From positions 62,001 to 126,000 of the forward strand of contig DATLZZ010000005.1 of the NCBI GenBank assembly GCA_035573715.1: a stretch of DNA of 64,000 bases, written 5' to 3'. This stretch comes from JACPRL01 sp035573715. Lineage in GTDB: Bacteria > Acidobacteriota > Terriglobia > Acidiferrales > 2-02-FULL-67-57. Position numbers and translations under genes: made by a program. Numbering within the stretch: the stretch's first letter is position 1; each line of letters begins with the position of its first letter. Below, one piece after another: positions 24,889 through 33,979 of the stretch. The notes below the pieces were generated by a model that did no database searches, had not been told where the DNA came from, and was given only the letters and a program-made list of their open reading frames with translations.

Positions 24889-26337
24889 ATGATACTCACT
24901 GGTTTACCAGGCCGGCTGCTGCGGCCGGTTTTCTATCTCGGCAACAACCGCCTCAGCCAGTTCGGCGTGGTGCTGACCACCAGCAGCGCTGTCACCCTGA
25001 TCAGCTTCTATACCACTGACTTCTTCGGCATCCACGTCAGCCCCTACTGGGGAATCATCGGCTACCTGATGCTGCCGGGAGTGTTTGTCTTCGGGCTGCT
25101 GCTCATCCCGGCGGGCATCTGGCGGCGCTACCGCTCGGAGAAGGGCGCCGGCGCGCTGCCGCTTGAGTACCCGCAAATCGACCTCCGCGACCCCAGACTG
25201 CGCGAGACGCTTCTGTTCGTCCTGATCATGACCGGGATCAACCTGATAATCTTTCTCACCGCCAGCTACAAGGGCGTGCACTACATGGACTCGGTGCAGT
25301 TCTGCGGACAGACCTGCCACTCGGTAATGCAGCCGGAGTACACCGCCTACTTGAATTCACCCCACGCCCGTGTGCCGTGCGTCGAATGCCACATCGGGCC
25401 GGGCGCGCCGTGGTTTGTGCGGTCGAAACTTTCCGGCGCCTACCAGGTGATCTCGGTGAATCTGAATCTTTATTCCCGGCCGATTCCGACGCCGATTGAA
25501 AACCTGCGCCCGTCACGGGAAACCTGTGAGCAGTGCCACTGGCCGCTGAAGTTCGTGGGCGACCGGGTGGTGGTCAAGCCCAAGTTCGCCGAGGATGAGG
25601 CAAACACCGCCACCAAGACCGTGCTGCTGATGCACATCGGCGGGCTCGACCCCCTCACGCAGGAGCCCCGCGGCAACCACGGCGTCCACCTCCAGCCCGG
25701 CTCGCGCATCGAGTACGTGGCCGCCGACCACGCCCGCCAGGAAATCCCCTACGTGCGCTACCAAAAGCCCAACGGCGAGGTGCTCGAGTTCGTCTCTTCC
25801 GACAAGCCCATTGACGAGCTGCGCCGCGGCGAGTTGCGGCTGATGGACTGCATGGACTGCCACAACCGGCCCACCCACACCTTTCAGATGCCCGACGCGG
25901 CGGTCAACCAGGCCCTGGCCGCCGGTGTTGTTGACCCGTCACTGCCGTGGATCAAGAAGCAAAGCATGGCCGTCTTGCAGAAGGAGTACGCTTCGCACGA
26001 AGCCGCAGCGCAGGAAATCCCACAACAATTGCGCGAGTTCTACCGCGCGCACTACCCGGAGGTGTTCGAGTCGCGTCGTCCGGTAATTGATCGCAGTGCC
26101 CAGACGCTGGTCGGCATCTATCAGCGCAATGTTTTCCCGCAGATGAAAATCTCCTGGGGGACTTACCCCAACAACCTCGGCCACAACGCTTTCCCGGGCT
26201 GCTTCCGTTGCCACGACGGCGCGCACACCACGCCCGACGGCTCGGTCTCCATCCCCAGCGATTGCAGCACCTGTCATTCCCTGTTGGCGGTGGAAGAGCC
26301 CAACCCGCCCATTCTCGAATCCCTGCGCGTCAACTAG
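24889..26337 (+). CDS. NapC/NirT-family membrane cytochrome c (ImcH-like quinol oxidase)
   Basis: This 482-residue protein has two or three N-terminal membrane segments (WGIIGYLMLPGVFVFGLLLI, LLFVLIMTGINLIIFLTA), then six heme-type motifs. The first reads CGQTCHSVM, a CX3CH form with the methionine-like context of NapC/NrfH heme 1. The others are canonical CXXCH motifs. Its size and the EYTAYLNSPHARVPCVECH block recall ImcH, the inner-membrane cytochrome of Geobacter that oxidises menaquinol for extracellular acceptors. It is the likely entry from the quinone pool to periplasmic cytochromes, working alongside or instead of the bc-type complex upstream. Confidence 0.85.
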   Translation: MILTGLPGRLLRPVFYLGNNRLSQFGVVLTTSSAVTLISFYTTDFFGIHVSPYWGIIGYLMLPGVFVFGLLLIPAGIWRRYRSEKGAGALPLEYPQIDLRDPRLRETLLFVLIMTGINLIIFLTASYKGVHYMDSVQFCGQTCHSVMQPEYTAYLNSPHARVPCVECHIGPGAPWFVRSKLSGAYQVISVNLNLYSRPIPTPIENLRPSRETCEQCHWPLKFVGDRVVVKPKFAEDEANTATKTVLLMHIGGLDPLTQEPRGNHGVHLQPGSRIEYVAADHARQEIPYVRYQKPNGEVLEFVSSDKPIDELRRGELRLMDCMDCHNRPTHTFQMPDAAVNQALAAGVVDPSLPWIKKQSMAVLQKEYASHEAAAQEIPQQLREFYRAHYPEVFESRRPVIDRSAQTLVGIYQRNVFPQMKISWGTYPNNLGHNAFPGCFRCHDGAHTTPDGSVSIPSDCSTCHSLLAVEEPNPPILESLRVN

Positions 26338-26521
26338 TTGACTTCCCGCCGTGGGTGATTAGGCCCAGGGTTCTTGCCGCATGGGTGGTTAACCGCGCAG
26401 GGTTGACCCTGTCACCCGTGGCCGCCAACAATTATGCCCTTGTTTTCTTATAGATACGGGAAAGCCGGCCCCTCTCTGAAATGGCCACCTGTGTGCATTT
26501 GTTACGCCGGAGGCAAGGGCT

Positions 26522-26974
26522 ATGGATACTCACACCTACAAGGTGGCTGTCACCTGGATGGGCAACGGCTTGGGCGAGGCCGAAGCTGAGAAAGTCGAAG
26601 TTCCGGTGTTCTTCTCCGCCCCACCGGAATTCGGCGGCACGCCCGGGCTTTGGTCACCCGAACACTTGCTGGTGCTGGCGGCCAACAGTTGCTTCATGAG
26701 CACGCTGATGGCGCTGGCACAACACAGCAAGCTGACCGTCGTCGGCTATCGCGCGCAGGCTGAAGGCCGACTGGAGAAGATCCCCGGTCAGGGGTACCGG
26801 ATGACCGAGATTGTCCTCCAGCCGGTGGCGACCGTGCAGAGTGAAGAGAGCATAGCCCTTGCCCAACATCTTTTGGAGAAAGCGGAACGAGGGTGCATCG
26901 TGGCCAATGCGCTCAAGGTCCCCATCCGCGTGGATGCGCGGGTGGAGATCGTTGAGCCGGCCCCGGTGGGCTGA
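26522..26974 (+). CDS. OsmC/Ohr-family protein
   Basis: The 150-residue protein has the OsmC fold markers GLWSPEHLLVLAANSCFMST with a peroxidatic-type cysteine and a later EKAERGCIVANALKV with the second cysteine. This family reduces organic hydroperoxides with thiols in the cytoplasm. It lies 185 bases after the NapC-like gene and 11 bases before a small zinc-ribbon-like gene. It probably protects the redox-rich cell against peroxides. Confidence 0.88.
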   Translation: MDTHTYKVAVTWMGNGLGEAEAEKVEVPVFFSAPPEFGGTPGLWSPEHLLVLAANSCFMSTLMALAQHSKLTVVGYRAQAEGRLEKIPGQGYRMTEIVLQPVATVQSEESIALAQHLLEKAERGCIVANALKVPIRVDARVEIVEPAPVG

Positions 26975-26985
26975 AGGAGGACATC

Positions 26986-27180
26986 ATGGAGTGCTTGATT
27001 TGCGGACGCGTCCTGCCGCCGCTGACTGAAGTGCTGGCCCAGACGCCGACTGGCACGCACTGCCCGCACTGCTGGACGCGTGTTCGTCGGCCCGAGGCCG
27101 GCGGGTTGCGTCTGGTTCCGGTGGTTGCCGGCAAGCGCAAGAGTGAACGGCGCGCCCCGGCTCTGAGGCGGGCGGCTTGA
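26986..27180 (+). CDS. Small zinc-ribbon-like protein
   Basis: This 64-residue protein has two cysteine pairs, CLICG near the start and CPHC 23 residues later, a possible zinc or iron site, then a basic tail. A strong AAGGAGGACATC ribosome site precedes the ATG, so it is a genuine gene too small to be obvious otherwise. I do not recognise a named family. It lies in a run of small redox-type genes leading into an AhbD-like radical SAM gene. Confidence 0.6.
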   Translation: MECLICGRVLPPLTEVLAQTPTGTHCPHCWTRVRRPEAGGLRLVPVVAGKRKSERRAPALRRAA

Positions 27181-27198
27181 CGCGTCGGAGAGCTGGCG

Positions 27199-27531
27199 AT
27201 GAGCACCGTCGCCAAACGCGAGATGGCCCAACGCCTCCGCGACGAAGCCGAAGACATCCGGCGCCACGGGCTGAGCAATTTCTTCGCCCACACCTTTGCC
27301 TGCGCCCGCTACGGTCAGGCCAGCAAGGATCGGCCAGAGGACCGCTGCGGGAACTGCCCGATGCGGCCCTTCGTCCCCGCAGACTATCGCGAAGAGGCGT
27401 TCCCTTGCCAGCACATCAATGAGCAGGGCTGGGACCTGGCGGCGGAGGAGGCCGAGCTGGCCACCAGCTATGTCGCTTGGCTGCTGAAGACCGCGGCCGA
27501 GCTCGAAGCCGAAGCGCAGAAGAGTTCTTGA
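27199..27531 (+). CDS. Unknown small cysteine-containing protein
   Basis: The 110-residue protein has a CxxC-type cluster (ACARYGQA, DRCGNCPMRPF) plus a further cysteine in AFPCQHINEQG, then a helical end (ELATSYVAWLLKTAAELEA). The four cysteines could bind a metal or cluster. The pattern resembles short hypothetical proteins near cytochromes or heme genes, but I do not know the family. It sits between the zinc-ribbon-like gene and the radical SAM gene, with a 105-base gap before the latter. Confidence 0.6.
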   Translation: MSTVAKREMAQRLRDEAEDIRRHGLSNFFAHTFACARYGQASKDRPEDRCGNCPMRPFVPADYREEAFPCQHINEQGWDLAAEEAELATSYVAWLLKTAAELEAEAQKSS

Positions 27532-27636
27532 ACTACGAAGTCGGGGGCGGTCGGGAGCACACAAACGGCGAATAAGTCTCAAGACTAGCCGAGTGCCTCA
27601 GCCACTCCAGGCCGCCCCCCCAAAGAGAGAGTCGGC

Positions 27637-28884
27637 ATGACCACAGAGGTTGCTCCTCGCGGATCAGCGGGTACAGAGCGTGACACCCCGGCTGTCCCTC
27701 GCTTGGTCTTCTGGGAGCTGACCAAAGGATGCAACTTGCGTTGTGTCCACTGTCGCGCCACCGCTCAGGAACTGGCCTCGTCCCTGGACCTGCCCACAGC
27801 CGATGCCCTGAGGATCATCGAGCAGATTGCCAACTACGCTCGCCCGATTCTCGTCCTGAGCGGTGGCGAACCTCTGTTCCGCAAGGACCTGTTCACGCTG
27901 GCCTCGCACGCCACCGCCCGCGGGCTGCTGGTCGCCCTGGCCACCAACGGGACGATGATCACGCCCGAGGTGGCGTACCAGATCCGCGCCGCCGGCATCC
28001 GCCGCGTGGCTATCAGCTTCGACGGCGCCGATGCCGCCACCCACGACCGCTTCCGTGGCATTCCTGGGTCGTTTGAAGCGGCGCTGCGCGGGCTGCTGGC
28101 GGTACAGGACGCCGGCATCTCCACCCAGATCAACACCACGGTAGCGCGGCACAACGTTGAGCAACTGCCGCGCATTCTGGAAATGGCTCTGACGCTGGGG
28201 GTGGACGCGCTCCACACCTTTCTGCTCGTGCCGGTGGGCTGTGGCGTCAACATCGCCGACGACCAGATGGTTCCGGCCAAGGAATACGAAAACGTTTTGC
28301 AGTGGTTTTACGAGCGTGAAAAAGAAGGCGTCATTGAGTTGAAGGCCACCTGTGCCCCGCACTACTACCGCATTCGCAAGCAGCGCCAGGTTCAGGAGCG
28401 ACGCGCAGCGCAATCCTTGTCTGACTCCCCCTCCGGCACCCTGGAGGCAGATTCGCGCCCGCGCGTCGCTCCTTCTACCCCCGGGCACGGCTCACGGCAT
28501 CCGCAGATGGGCGCGGTGACCAAAGGGTGCCTCGCTGGGTCGGCGGTTTGCTTCATCTCGCACCAGGGCGAAGTCTATCCCTGCGGCTACCTGCCGGTGC
28601 TGGCCGGCGACCTCCGTCGCCAGTCCTTCGCCGAAATCTGGGAGCAGTCGCTCGTCTTCGCCACCTTGCGCGACCCCGACAACCTGAAGGGCAAGTGCGG
28701 CGCTTGCGAGTTCCGCAAGCTCTGTCTCGGCTGCCGCGCCCGCGCCTACGCCGCCACCGGTGATTTCCTCGATGAAGAACCCTTCTGCGCCTATCGCCCC
28801 AAAGGCTTCTCTTCCGTCTCGCCCCCGAACCACCTACATCAATCGAACGGGAGCCCGCCGCTCGCGCTGGAGGTGATTACGTGA
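27637..28884 (+). CDS. Radical SAM protein with SPASM domain, AhbD/NirJ-like
   Basis: This 415-residue protein has the radical SAM cluster motif KGCNLRCVHCRA, SGGEPLFRKD and a C-terminal SPASM-type set of cysteines (CGACEFRKLCLGCRARAYA, then EEPFCAYRP). AhbD converts Fe-coproporphyrin to heme in the alternative pathway; NirJ acts in heme d1 synthesis. The C-terminal pattern fits AhbD-like enzymes best. A linker near residues 255-290 is rich in Ser/Pro and could be an insert. It overlaps the next gene (GTGA). With so many c-type hemes made here, heme supply is a reasonable role. Confidence 0.8.
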   Translation: MTTEVAPRGSAGTERDTPAVPRLVFWELTKGCNLRCVHCRATAQELASSLDLPTADALRIIEQIANYARPILVLSGGEPLFRKDLFTLASHATARGLLVALATNGTMITPEVAYQIRAAGIRRVAISFDGADAATHDRFRGIPGSFEAALRGLLAVQDAGISTQINTTVARHNVEQLPRILEMALTLGVDALHTFLLVPVGCGVNIADDQMVPAKEYENVLQWFYEREKEGVIELKATCAPHYYRIRKQRQVQERRAAQSLSDSPSGTLEADSRPRVAPSTPGHGSRHPQMGAVTKGCLAGSAVCFISHQGEVYPCGYLPVLAGDLRRQSFAEIWEQSLVFATLRDPDNLKGKCGACEFRKLCLGCRARAYAATGDFLDEEPFCAYRPKGFSSVSPPNHLHQSNGSPPLALEVIT

Positions 28885-29618
28885 TTCGAGGCGAAGACGA
28901 CAAGGGGGTCTCGCGGGTGCGGATTTTCCTGGAAGACCACGCTGCCAAGACCGCGGAAGCGGACGAAAGCGTGACCTCCGGCTGCGGCGTGGCCCGCTTC
29001 CAGTCCAAGGCCGTCCCCGCCGACCTCCTGCAAGCCCTGCTGGAAGCCGGCTGCCGCACGCCCTCGCCCTGGAACCTGCGCCCGTGGCAGTTCATCGTGG
29101 TGTGCGCCGAGGACAAACGCCGGCAGGTGCTTCGCCACTGCGTCGAGCCGGGCGCAGCGTGCACCGCCCCGGTGGTCATCGTCGCCGTTGCCAACCCGCG
29201 GGTTTGGAAGCAGGCGCCCGACCGTTTGGCGGAGCTCGTCCAGCAGGGAACTCTCTCCGCCGGCACCCAGGCGGTCCACCTGAGTCGCATCCACCGGCAG
29301 TGGAGCGTGGGCGACGCCGGGCGCGTCTTCGCCATCGCCCAGACCCACGCCGCTTTGCAGCAAATCAGCGCCGCTGCCGCCGCCCAGGGACTTTGCACCT
29401 GCTGGGTGCACGAGTTCGATGCTCCCCCGCTCGCCCGCCTCTTGCATGTGCCGGAGACTCTGGTGCTGGTTGGCGTGCTGGCTGTGGGCTACTGCGCCGA
29501 AGCGGCGCCGGTGCCCGGGCCGTCGCTGGCTCGCTGCGTCTTCGCCGAGGCCTACGGCCTGCCCTGGGGCTTGGAGCCGGAAGACACCCGCAAGAAGTCC
29601 GACGACGAGGGGTTCTGA
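28881..29618 (+). CDS. Nitroreductase-family flavoprotein
   Basis: The 245-residue protein starts at GTG 28881 overlapping the radical SAM stop. The FMN-binding SPWNLRPWQFIVV motif and the later QTHAALQQISAAAAAQGLCTCW and LLVGVLAVGYCAE-type blocks place it in the nitroreductase family, which uses NAD(P)H to reduce nitro groups, quinones or, in some operons, ring systems. Tight coupling to the AhbD-like gene suggests a shared pathway role, possibly in tetrapyrrole chemistry. Confidence 0.8.
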   Translation: MIRGEDDKGVSRVRIFLEDHAAKTAEADESVTSGCGVARFQSKAVPADLLQALLEAGCRTPSPWNLRPWQFIVVCAEDKRRQVLRHCVEPGAACTAPVVIVAVANPRVWKQAPDRLAELVQQGTLSAGTQAVHLSRIHRQWSVGDAGRVFAIAQTHAALQQISAAAAAQGLCTCWVHEFDAPPLARLLHVPETLVLVGVLAVGYCAEAAPVPGPSLARCVFAEAYGLPWGLEPEDTRKKSDDEGF

Positions 29619-29619
29619 C

Positions 29620-30114
29620 ATGCGCGGCCAGGAGATCATCCAACAGCTCACCGCCGACCACGCCCGCCTGCGCCAGGAGCTGCGCGAGTGGGAGGCCGCG
29701 CTGGAGCAGAGCGCCGGCAGCAGCTACGCCCAGTGCCAGCACGCGCTGGCGGTGCTGCGCGAGCTCTGCCGCGTCCTCGCCAATGAGTGCCAGCACCACT
29801 TCCGCGAGGATGAAAACGTCCTCTACGCCATGGTGGAGTTTCGCCTCCCGCGCCTGCGTGCCTTGGTCGGCGAGCTGCGGGTTGACCACGATGCCTTCCG
29901 CCAGGGCCTGGAAGAGTTGCGCCGTGAGCTGGTGCGCTTTGACGCCACCGGCGAGCTCGGTCGCATGCCCGCCCTAGGGCGCGAGCTGGTGCGACTGCTA
30001 CGCCGCCACCTCGAACGTGAAGAAACCGAGTTGCACCCCGTCGTGCAGCGCGAATTCCGCGAGAGCGACTGGCACGAACTCAGCCGCCTCTATGTGGACT
30101 CCCAGGTCGCATGA
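29620..30114 (+). CDS. Hemerythrin-like HHE-domain protein
   Basis: This 164-residue protein, started at ATG 29620, has LTADHARLRQELREWE, CQHHFREDENVLYAM, VDHDAFRQGLEEL and LRRHLEREETELHPVV, a complete HHE pattern. It begins one base after the nitroreductase stop and ends the AhbD/nitroreductase unit. It is the fifth hemerythrin-like protein in 22 kb. Confidence 0.82.
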   Translation: MRGQEIIQQLTADHARLRQELREWEAALEQSAGSSYAQCQHALAVLRELCRVLANECQHHFREDENVLYAMVEFRLPRLRALVGELRVDHDAFRQGLEELRRELVRFDATGELGRMPALGRELVRLLRRHLEREETELHPVVQREFRESDWHELSRLYVDSQVA

Positions 30115-30227
30115 CAACCACCCTCCCGAGTCGGGCCGGGCTTCCTCCCCCCGAGCCTGTGATGTCACGGGAACTGTTGAAAGATTCAACAAAAAGCTTG
30201 ACCTCGCAAGCTAGCAGTATATCCTCC

Positions 30228-30243
30228 TGGCACGCAAATTGCT
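30228..30243 (+). promoter_or_regulatory. Consensus sigma54 (-24/-12) promoter of the decaheme/porin operon
   Basis: TGGCAC-N5-TTGCT is an exact match to the sigma54 consensus and lies 32 bases before the decaheme cytochrome ATG. Transcription would begin near 30255. It implies activation by an NtrC-type regulator, and two such genes lie in the window (19011, 41927). A weaker sigma70-like TTGACC/TATCCT pair lies just upstream at about 30199-30224. Confidence 0.82.
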
Positions 30244-30274
30244 GTTCCTATTGGGCCGGATGATGAGGTGACTC

Positions 30275-31315
30275 ATGATGATTCAGCGCAACCCCGCTTC
30301 CAAAGCCGCTATTTTCAGCCTCTTGCTCGTGCTGGTGGCGGCCAGCACAGCCATCATCAGCACCGCCGGACCCCGCGACAAAGTGTCCGCTGGAGCCTCC
30401 AGCGGAAACAAGTCAGATGCCAACCTGTCCAGTGCTGAGGTGCCGCCCCAGGCGGGTAAGCCCGACGACTATGTCGGGAACGAGATCTGCGTCACCTGCC
30501 ATGCCGACCAAGAGCGGCGTTTCAAGAACACCGTCATGGGCAAGATCATGGCCAACCCAAGGACTGCGTGGGAGGCCCGGGGCTGCGAATCGTGCCACGG
30601 CCCCGGCAAAGCTCACGTCGAGGCGGGCGGCACCAAGGAGACAATCCCCATCCGCTTCGGCAAAGACTCCCCGAACTCCATCGACGAGCAGAACAGCGTC
30701 TGCCTGGATTGCCATGCTCGAGGCAACCAGCTCTTCTGGAAGGGCAGCCCTCACGAGTCTCGCGCCATGGCGTGTGTGGACTGCCACCAGGTCAAACAGG
30801 AGATAGTCCGAACGCTGTCGTCGGAAACCCGCTACGAAGCACCCCTGACCGAGAACACCGGCGTTAAGAAGCCCCAGCCCGAGCTCTGCCTAACCTGTCA
30901 CCCGATGCGCCGGGCGCAACTGCAGCGCTCCTCGCACATGCCGTTCCGGGAAGGTGGGGTGACCTGCACCAGTTGCCACAACCCTCATGGAAGCCCCAAT
31001 CCCAAGCAGCTGCTGCAAAGCACCGCCAACGAGAACTGCCTGGCCTGCCACACCGAGCGGCGGGGCCCGTTCCTCTGGGAGCACCCGGCGGTGGCGGAGA
31101 ATTGCATGAACTGCCATGAGGCCCACGGCAGCAGCAATCCGCAGCTGCTCAAGGTGCGCATGCCTCGCGTCTGCGAAACCTGCCACGTGGCCAGCCGTCA
31201 CCCGAGCACACCGCAACCCCTGAATTCCGTCCGGAATTTCAACCGCGGCTGCACCAACTGCCACGTGACCATTCACGGGTCCAACCACCCCTCAGGGAAT
31301 TTCTTCCTGAGGTAG
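30275..31315 (+). CDS. Periplasmic decaheme cytochrome c, MtrA/DmsE/PioA-like
   Basis: This 346-residue protein has a signal peptide (AIFSLLLVLVAASTAIIS), a low-complexity linker and exactly ten CXXCH motifs in order, in the size and spacing of the MtrA/DmsE family, including GCESCHGPGKAHVEAGG and ENCMNCHEAHGSS. These proteins plug into an outer-membrane barrel and carry electrons across it. It is followed 15 bases later by a barrel gene of the matching family. There is no outer-surface cytochrome (MtrC/OmcA-like) in the window. Confidence 0.92.
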   Translation: MMIQRNPASKAAIFSLLLVLVAASTAIISTAGPRDKVSAGASSGNKSDANLSSAEVPPQAGKPDDYVGNEICVTCHADQERRFKNTVMGKIMANPRTAWEARGCESCHGPGKAHVEAGGTKETIPIRFGKDSPNSIDEQNSVCLDCHARGNQLFWKGSPHESRAMACVDCHQVKQEIVRTLSSETRYEAPLTENTGVKKPQPELCLTCHPMRRAQLQRSSHMPFREGGVTCTSCHNPHGSPNPKQLLQSTANENCLACHTERRGPFLWEHPAVAENCMNCHEAHGSSNPQLLKVRMPRVCETCHVASRHPSTPQPLNSVRNFNRGCTNCHVTIHGSNHPSGNFFLR

Positions 31316-31330
31316 GAAGGAGAGTGCGCG

Positions 31331-33979
31331 ATGATGAGGATCGGGAAGCAAAGTCTCTGGGGGTTGCTGTTCGTCCTGCTGCTCGCCCCCGCAGCGGCGC
31401 TTGCTCAGGAGCAGACCCCCGAGCATGGCAGCGTCGAGTTTGGCTATCGGCACATCTGGGGCGATGTGTACGGCCGTCCCGACCTGCCCTTCAAACCGGA
31501 CTGGAAGACGTCCAGGTTCAACGAGTATCGCGACCTGAAGAGTGGCGTTTTCATCCGCGACTTCCGCGGGCGTTTTGACAACCTCTTCGGCTCGCGCTTC
31601 TACGTCAGCCTCCAGTCGCAGAAATCGTTTTATGACGACCAGAGTTACCTGGCGACCTTCGGCCAGTACGGCAGGTTCAAGTTGCAGTTCCGATATGAAG
31701 AGACGCCTCACATCTTCAGCAATACCACCCGCACGCTCTACACCCGCGTGGAACCGGGGGTGTTCACTGTCAATCCGGCGGTCCGCGCTACCCTGCAAGC
31801 CACTTCGGCGGCCAATATTCCCGCCACGTCTCTGGCCCAAGTGGACACCATGGCCTTCATTACTCCTCGGCTCAAGCGCAAGCTCAGCACCTTGCTCTTC
31901 AGCTACGATCCTACTCCGCAGTGGAACCTCTTCATGCAGTTCTCGAGCGAAAAACAGGTCGGCCTTCGCCCCATTGCCTTCCTCTTCGCGACCTCTCCCC
32001 TCGCCAGTGCGACTAGCGGCTACGGCGCCGAGGTTCCCGAACCGATCGACTATTTCACCAATCTCTTGAAAATAGGCGCCGAATACAACCGGGAAGGCTC
32101 AGGTTTTCAGGTCTCCTACCTGCGGTCCTGGTTCGATAACAACATCACCAGTCTGACCATCGACAACCCCTACCGCACCACGGACTGTGTGGCGCCGACA
32201 GGTTGCACCTCTGCCACCCAAGGTCCGGCCACCGGAGTGATGGACCTCTACCCCGACAACCACGCCGATTACCTGACCTTTGCCGGCGCGGTTGACCTGG
32301 GCGACCGTGTCCGCCTGATGGCCAGCGTCAGCCCGGGCTGGCTAGACCAGAACGACGCCTTCCTCCCGTACACCAGCAATACCCTCCGACTGGCCCAGAC
32401 CGGGCCCCTGCCCGCCTCCAGTCTCAACGGGGATAAGCAGACCCTGGCCATGAACTACACCCTCATCGCCTCCCCGGTGAAGAGCGTTCAGCTCAAGGCG
32501 GCCTATCGTCACTACGACTACGACAACAACACTCCCATCCTCTTGTTCACTCCCGTGCAGGGGGACTTCGGCGCGCCCAATCTTGCGGGTGTGGACAATG
32601 AAAGCCGCGCTACCAGTTATTTCAAAAAGAACTTGGAGCTGACCGGCAACTGGTACTTCGCCAAGCGAAGTTCCCTGAAGCTCGGGTATGAAGGAGAATG
32701 GTTCGATCGCACCCGTCGCGACGTCGAGGACTCCCGGGAGGATTCGTTTATCGCCGCCGCCGATCTCAGCCCCCACAAGGATCTCCTCTTCCGGCTCTCT
32801 TACCGGCACTCCAACCGGAAGCCGGATCACTACGAAGATGAGCTCAGCGAGGGCATTCCCTGCGACGCCGCCGAGCTGGCTGCCGCCCGGGCTGCGTTTG
32901 AGTTCCCGGACATCCACCCTTGCGCCCGGCGATTTGATGAGGCCGCCCGGGTGCGCGACCGCGGCGATATCCTGGTGGAGTACAGTCCCACGGATAAGCT
33001 GACCTTTACTGGTACCTTCAGCACCATTCAGGACGATTTCAACCGGCGTGGCGGCACCAACAGTGCCACTCCGCTGAATTTCCTGACCGGCCCGGCAGCC
33101 ACCCTCGCTCCCTATTACCTCTATGGTGTGCTCACTGACCTCTCCTACAACTATACCGTCGATGCGAACTACGCCCCCCGGCCCGAGGTTTCCTTCTTCG
33201 CCGAGTACTCCCACGAGAGGTATCACCGAACCATGACCTCGCGGTACCGCACCCCGGAAAGCACAACTGCATCCAGCAATCCCAACGGTTGCGGCATCAG
33301 CAGCAATGGGCTTGCCTTCCAGGGCCCCTGCGACAGCGCCAACAACGACTGGTATAGTCGCGCTCGCGACTTCGTCGACGTCTGGTCGGCGGGTGTGGAT
33401 TTCTTCCTGGGCAAGAAAGTCTACTTGACCACTTACTACTCACTGGCCGCCTCCAAGAGCCACATTTTCAACCGGGCACTGGGTACTCAGCCGGCGAATT
33501 TCCTCACGCAGCCCACGCGCCGCGACGGAACCGATACGGGCGTTGCACCGGAGGACCGGTTTGTAATGACGACCACTTCCGCAGCCACGGACTATCCGAT
33601 GAGCTTCAACCGTGCCCACGAAGTCACCCTCATTTTCAAGTACAAGTTGAGGGATAACCTCATGCCCAAGGTGGAGTACATCTACCAGCAGGTGGACGAT
33701 AAGGACTTCCAGACTGGGGCCATGACGCCCTATATGGGTTGCGTCGCCACCACCGGCGTGCCCGCGGCGGGGGGTCCGGGCGGTTCGCCGTCGATCAGCG
33801 CCACCACCGCGCCGGGGTGCCCCGTCTTTGGCCCGACCCCGGCTTCATCCATCCCCAGCGAGTTCTATCCCGGCTCCTTGGTTGGGGACACGGCCGCCGC
33901 CAGGTTCTTCTTTTTGGGTGTGGATAAGCCGTCGTACAGGACTCATCGCGTTGCGGTGAGCCTTGTGTACACGTTCTAG
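31331..33979 (+). CDS. MtrB/PioB-family outer-membrane beta-barrel porin
   Basis: The 882-residue protein has a signal peptide (SLWGLLFVLLLAPAAALA), many alternating amphipathic strands rich in Tyr/Phe, and an aromatic C-terminus (VAVSLVYTF) of the outer-membrane insertion type. With the decaheme gene directly upstream it fits the MtrB/PioB/DmsF family, which holds an MtrA-type cytochrome within its pore. It is somewhat longer than Shewanella MtrB (about 700), with the extra length in the loops. Start ATG 31331 follows a GGAAGGAGAG site. Confidence 0.85.
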   Translation: MMRIGKQSLWGLLFVLLLAPAAALAQEQTPEHGSVEFGYRHIWGDVYGRPDLPFKPDWKTSRFNEYRDLKSGVFIRDFRGRFDNLFGSRFYVSLQSQKSFYDDQSYLATFGQYGRFKLQFRYEETPHIFSNTTRTLYTRVEPGVFTVNPAVRATLQATSAANIPATSLAQVDTMAFITPRLKRKLSTLLFSYDPTPQWNLFMQFSSEKQVGLRPIAFLFATSPLASATSGYGAEVPEPIDYFTNLLKIGAEYNREGSGFQVSYLRSWFDNNITSLTIDNPYRTTDCVAPTGCTSATQGPATGVMDLYPDNHADYLTFAGAVDLGDRVRLMASVSPGWLDQNDAFLPYTSNTLRLAQTGPLPASSLNGDKQTLAMNYTLIASPVKSVQLKAAYRHYDYDNNTPILLFTPVQGDFGAPNLAGVDNESRATSYFKKNLELTGNWYFAKRSSLKLGYEGEWFDRTRRDVEDSREDSFIAAADLSPHKDLLFRLSYRHSNRKPDHYEDELSEGIPCDAAELAAARAAFEFPDIHPCARRFDEAARVRDRGDILVEYSPTDKLTFTGTFSTIQDDFNRRGGTNSATPLNFLTGPAATLAPYYLYGVLTDLSYNYTVDANYAPRPEVSFFAEYSHERYHRTMTSRYRTPESTTASSNPNGCGISSNGLAFQGPCDSANNDWYSRARDFVDVWSAGVDFFLGKKVYLTTYYSLAASKSHIFNRALGTQPANFLTQPTRRDGTDTGVAPEDRFVMTTTSAATDYPMSFNRAHEVTLIFKYKLRDNLMPKVEYIYQQVDDKDFQTGAMTPYMGCVATTGVPAAGGPGGSPSISATTAPGCPVFGPTPASSIPSEFYPGSLVGDTAAARFFFLGVDKPSYRTHRVAVSLVYTF

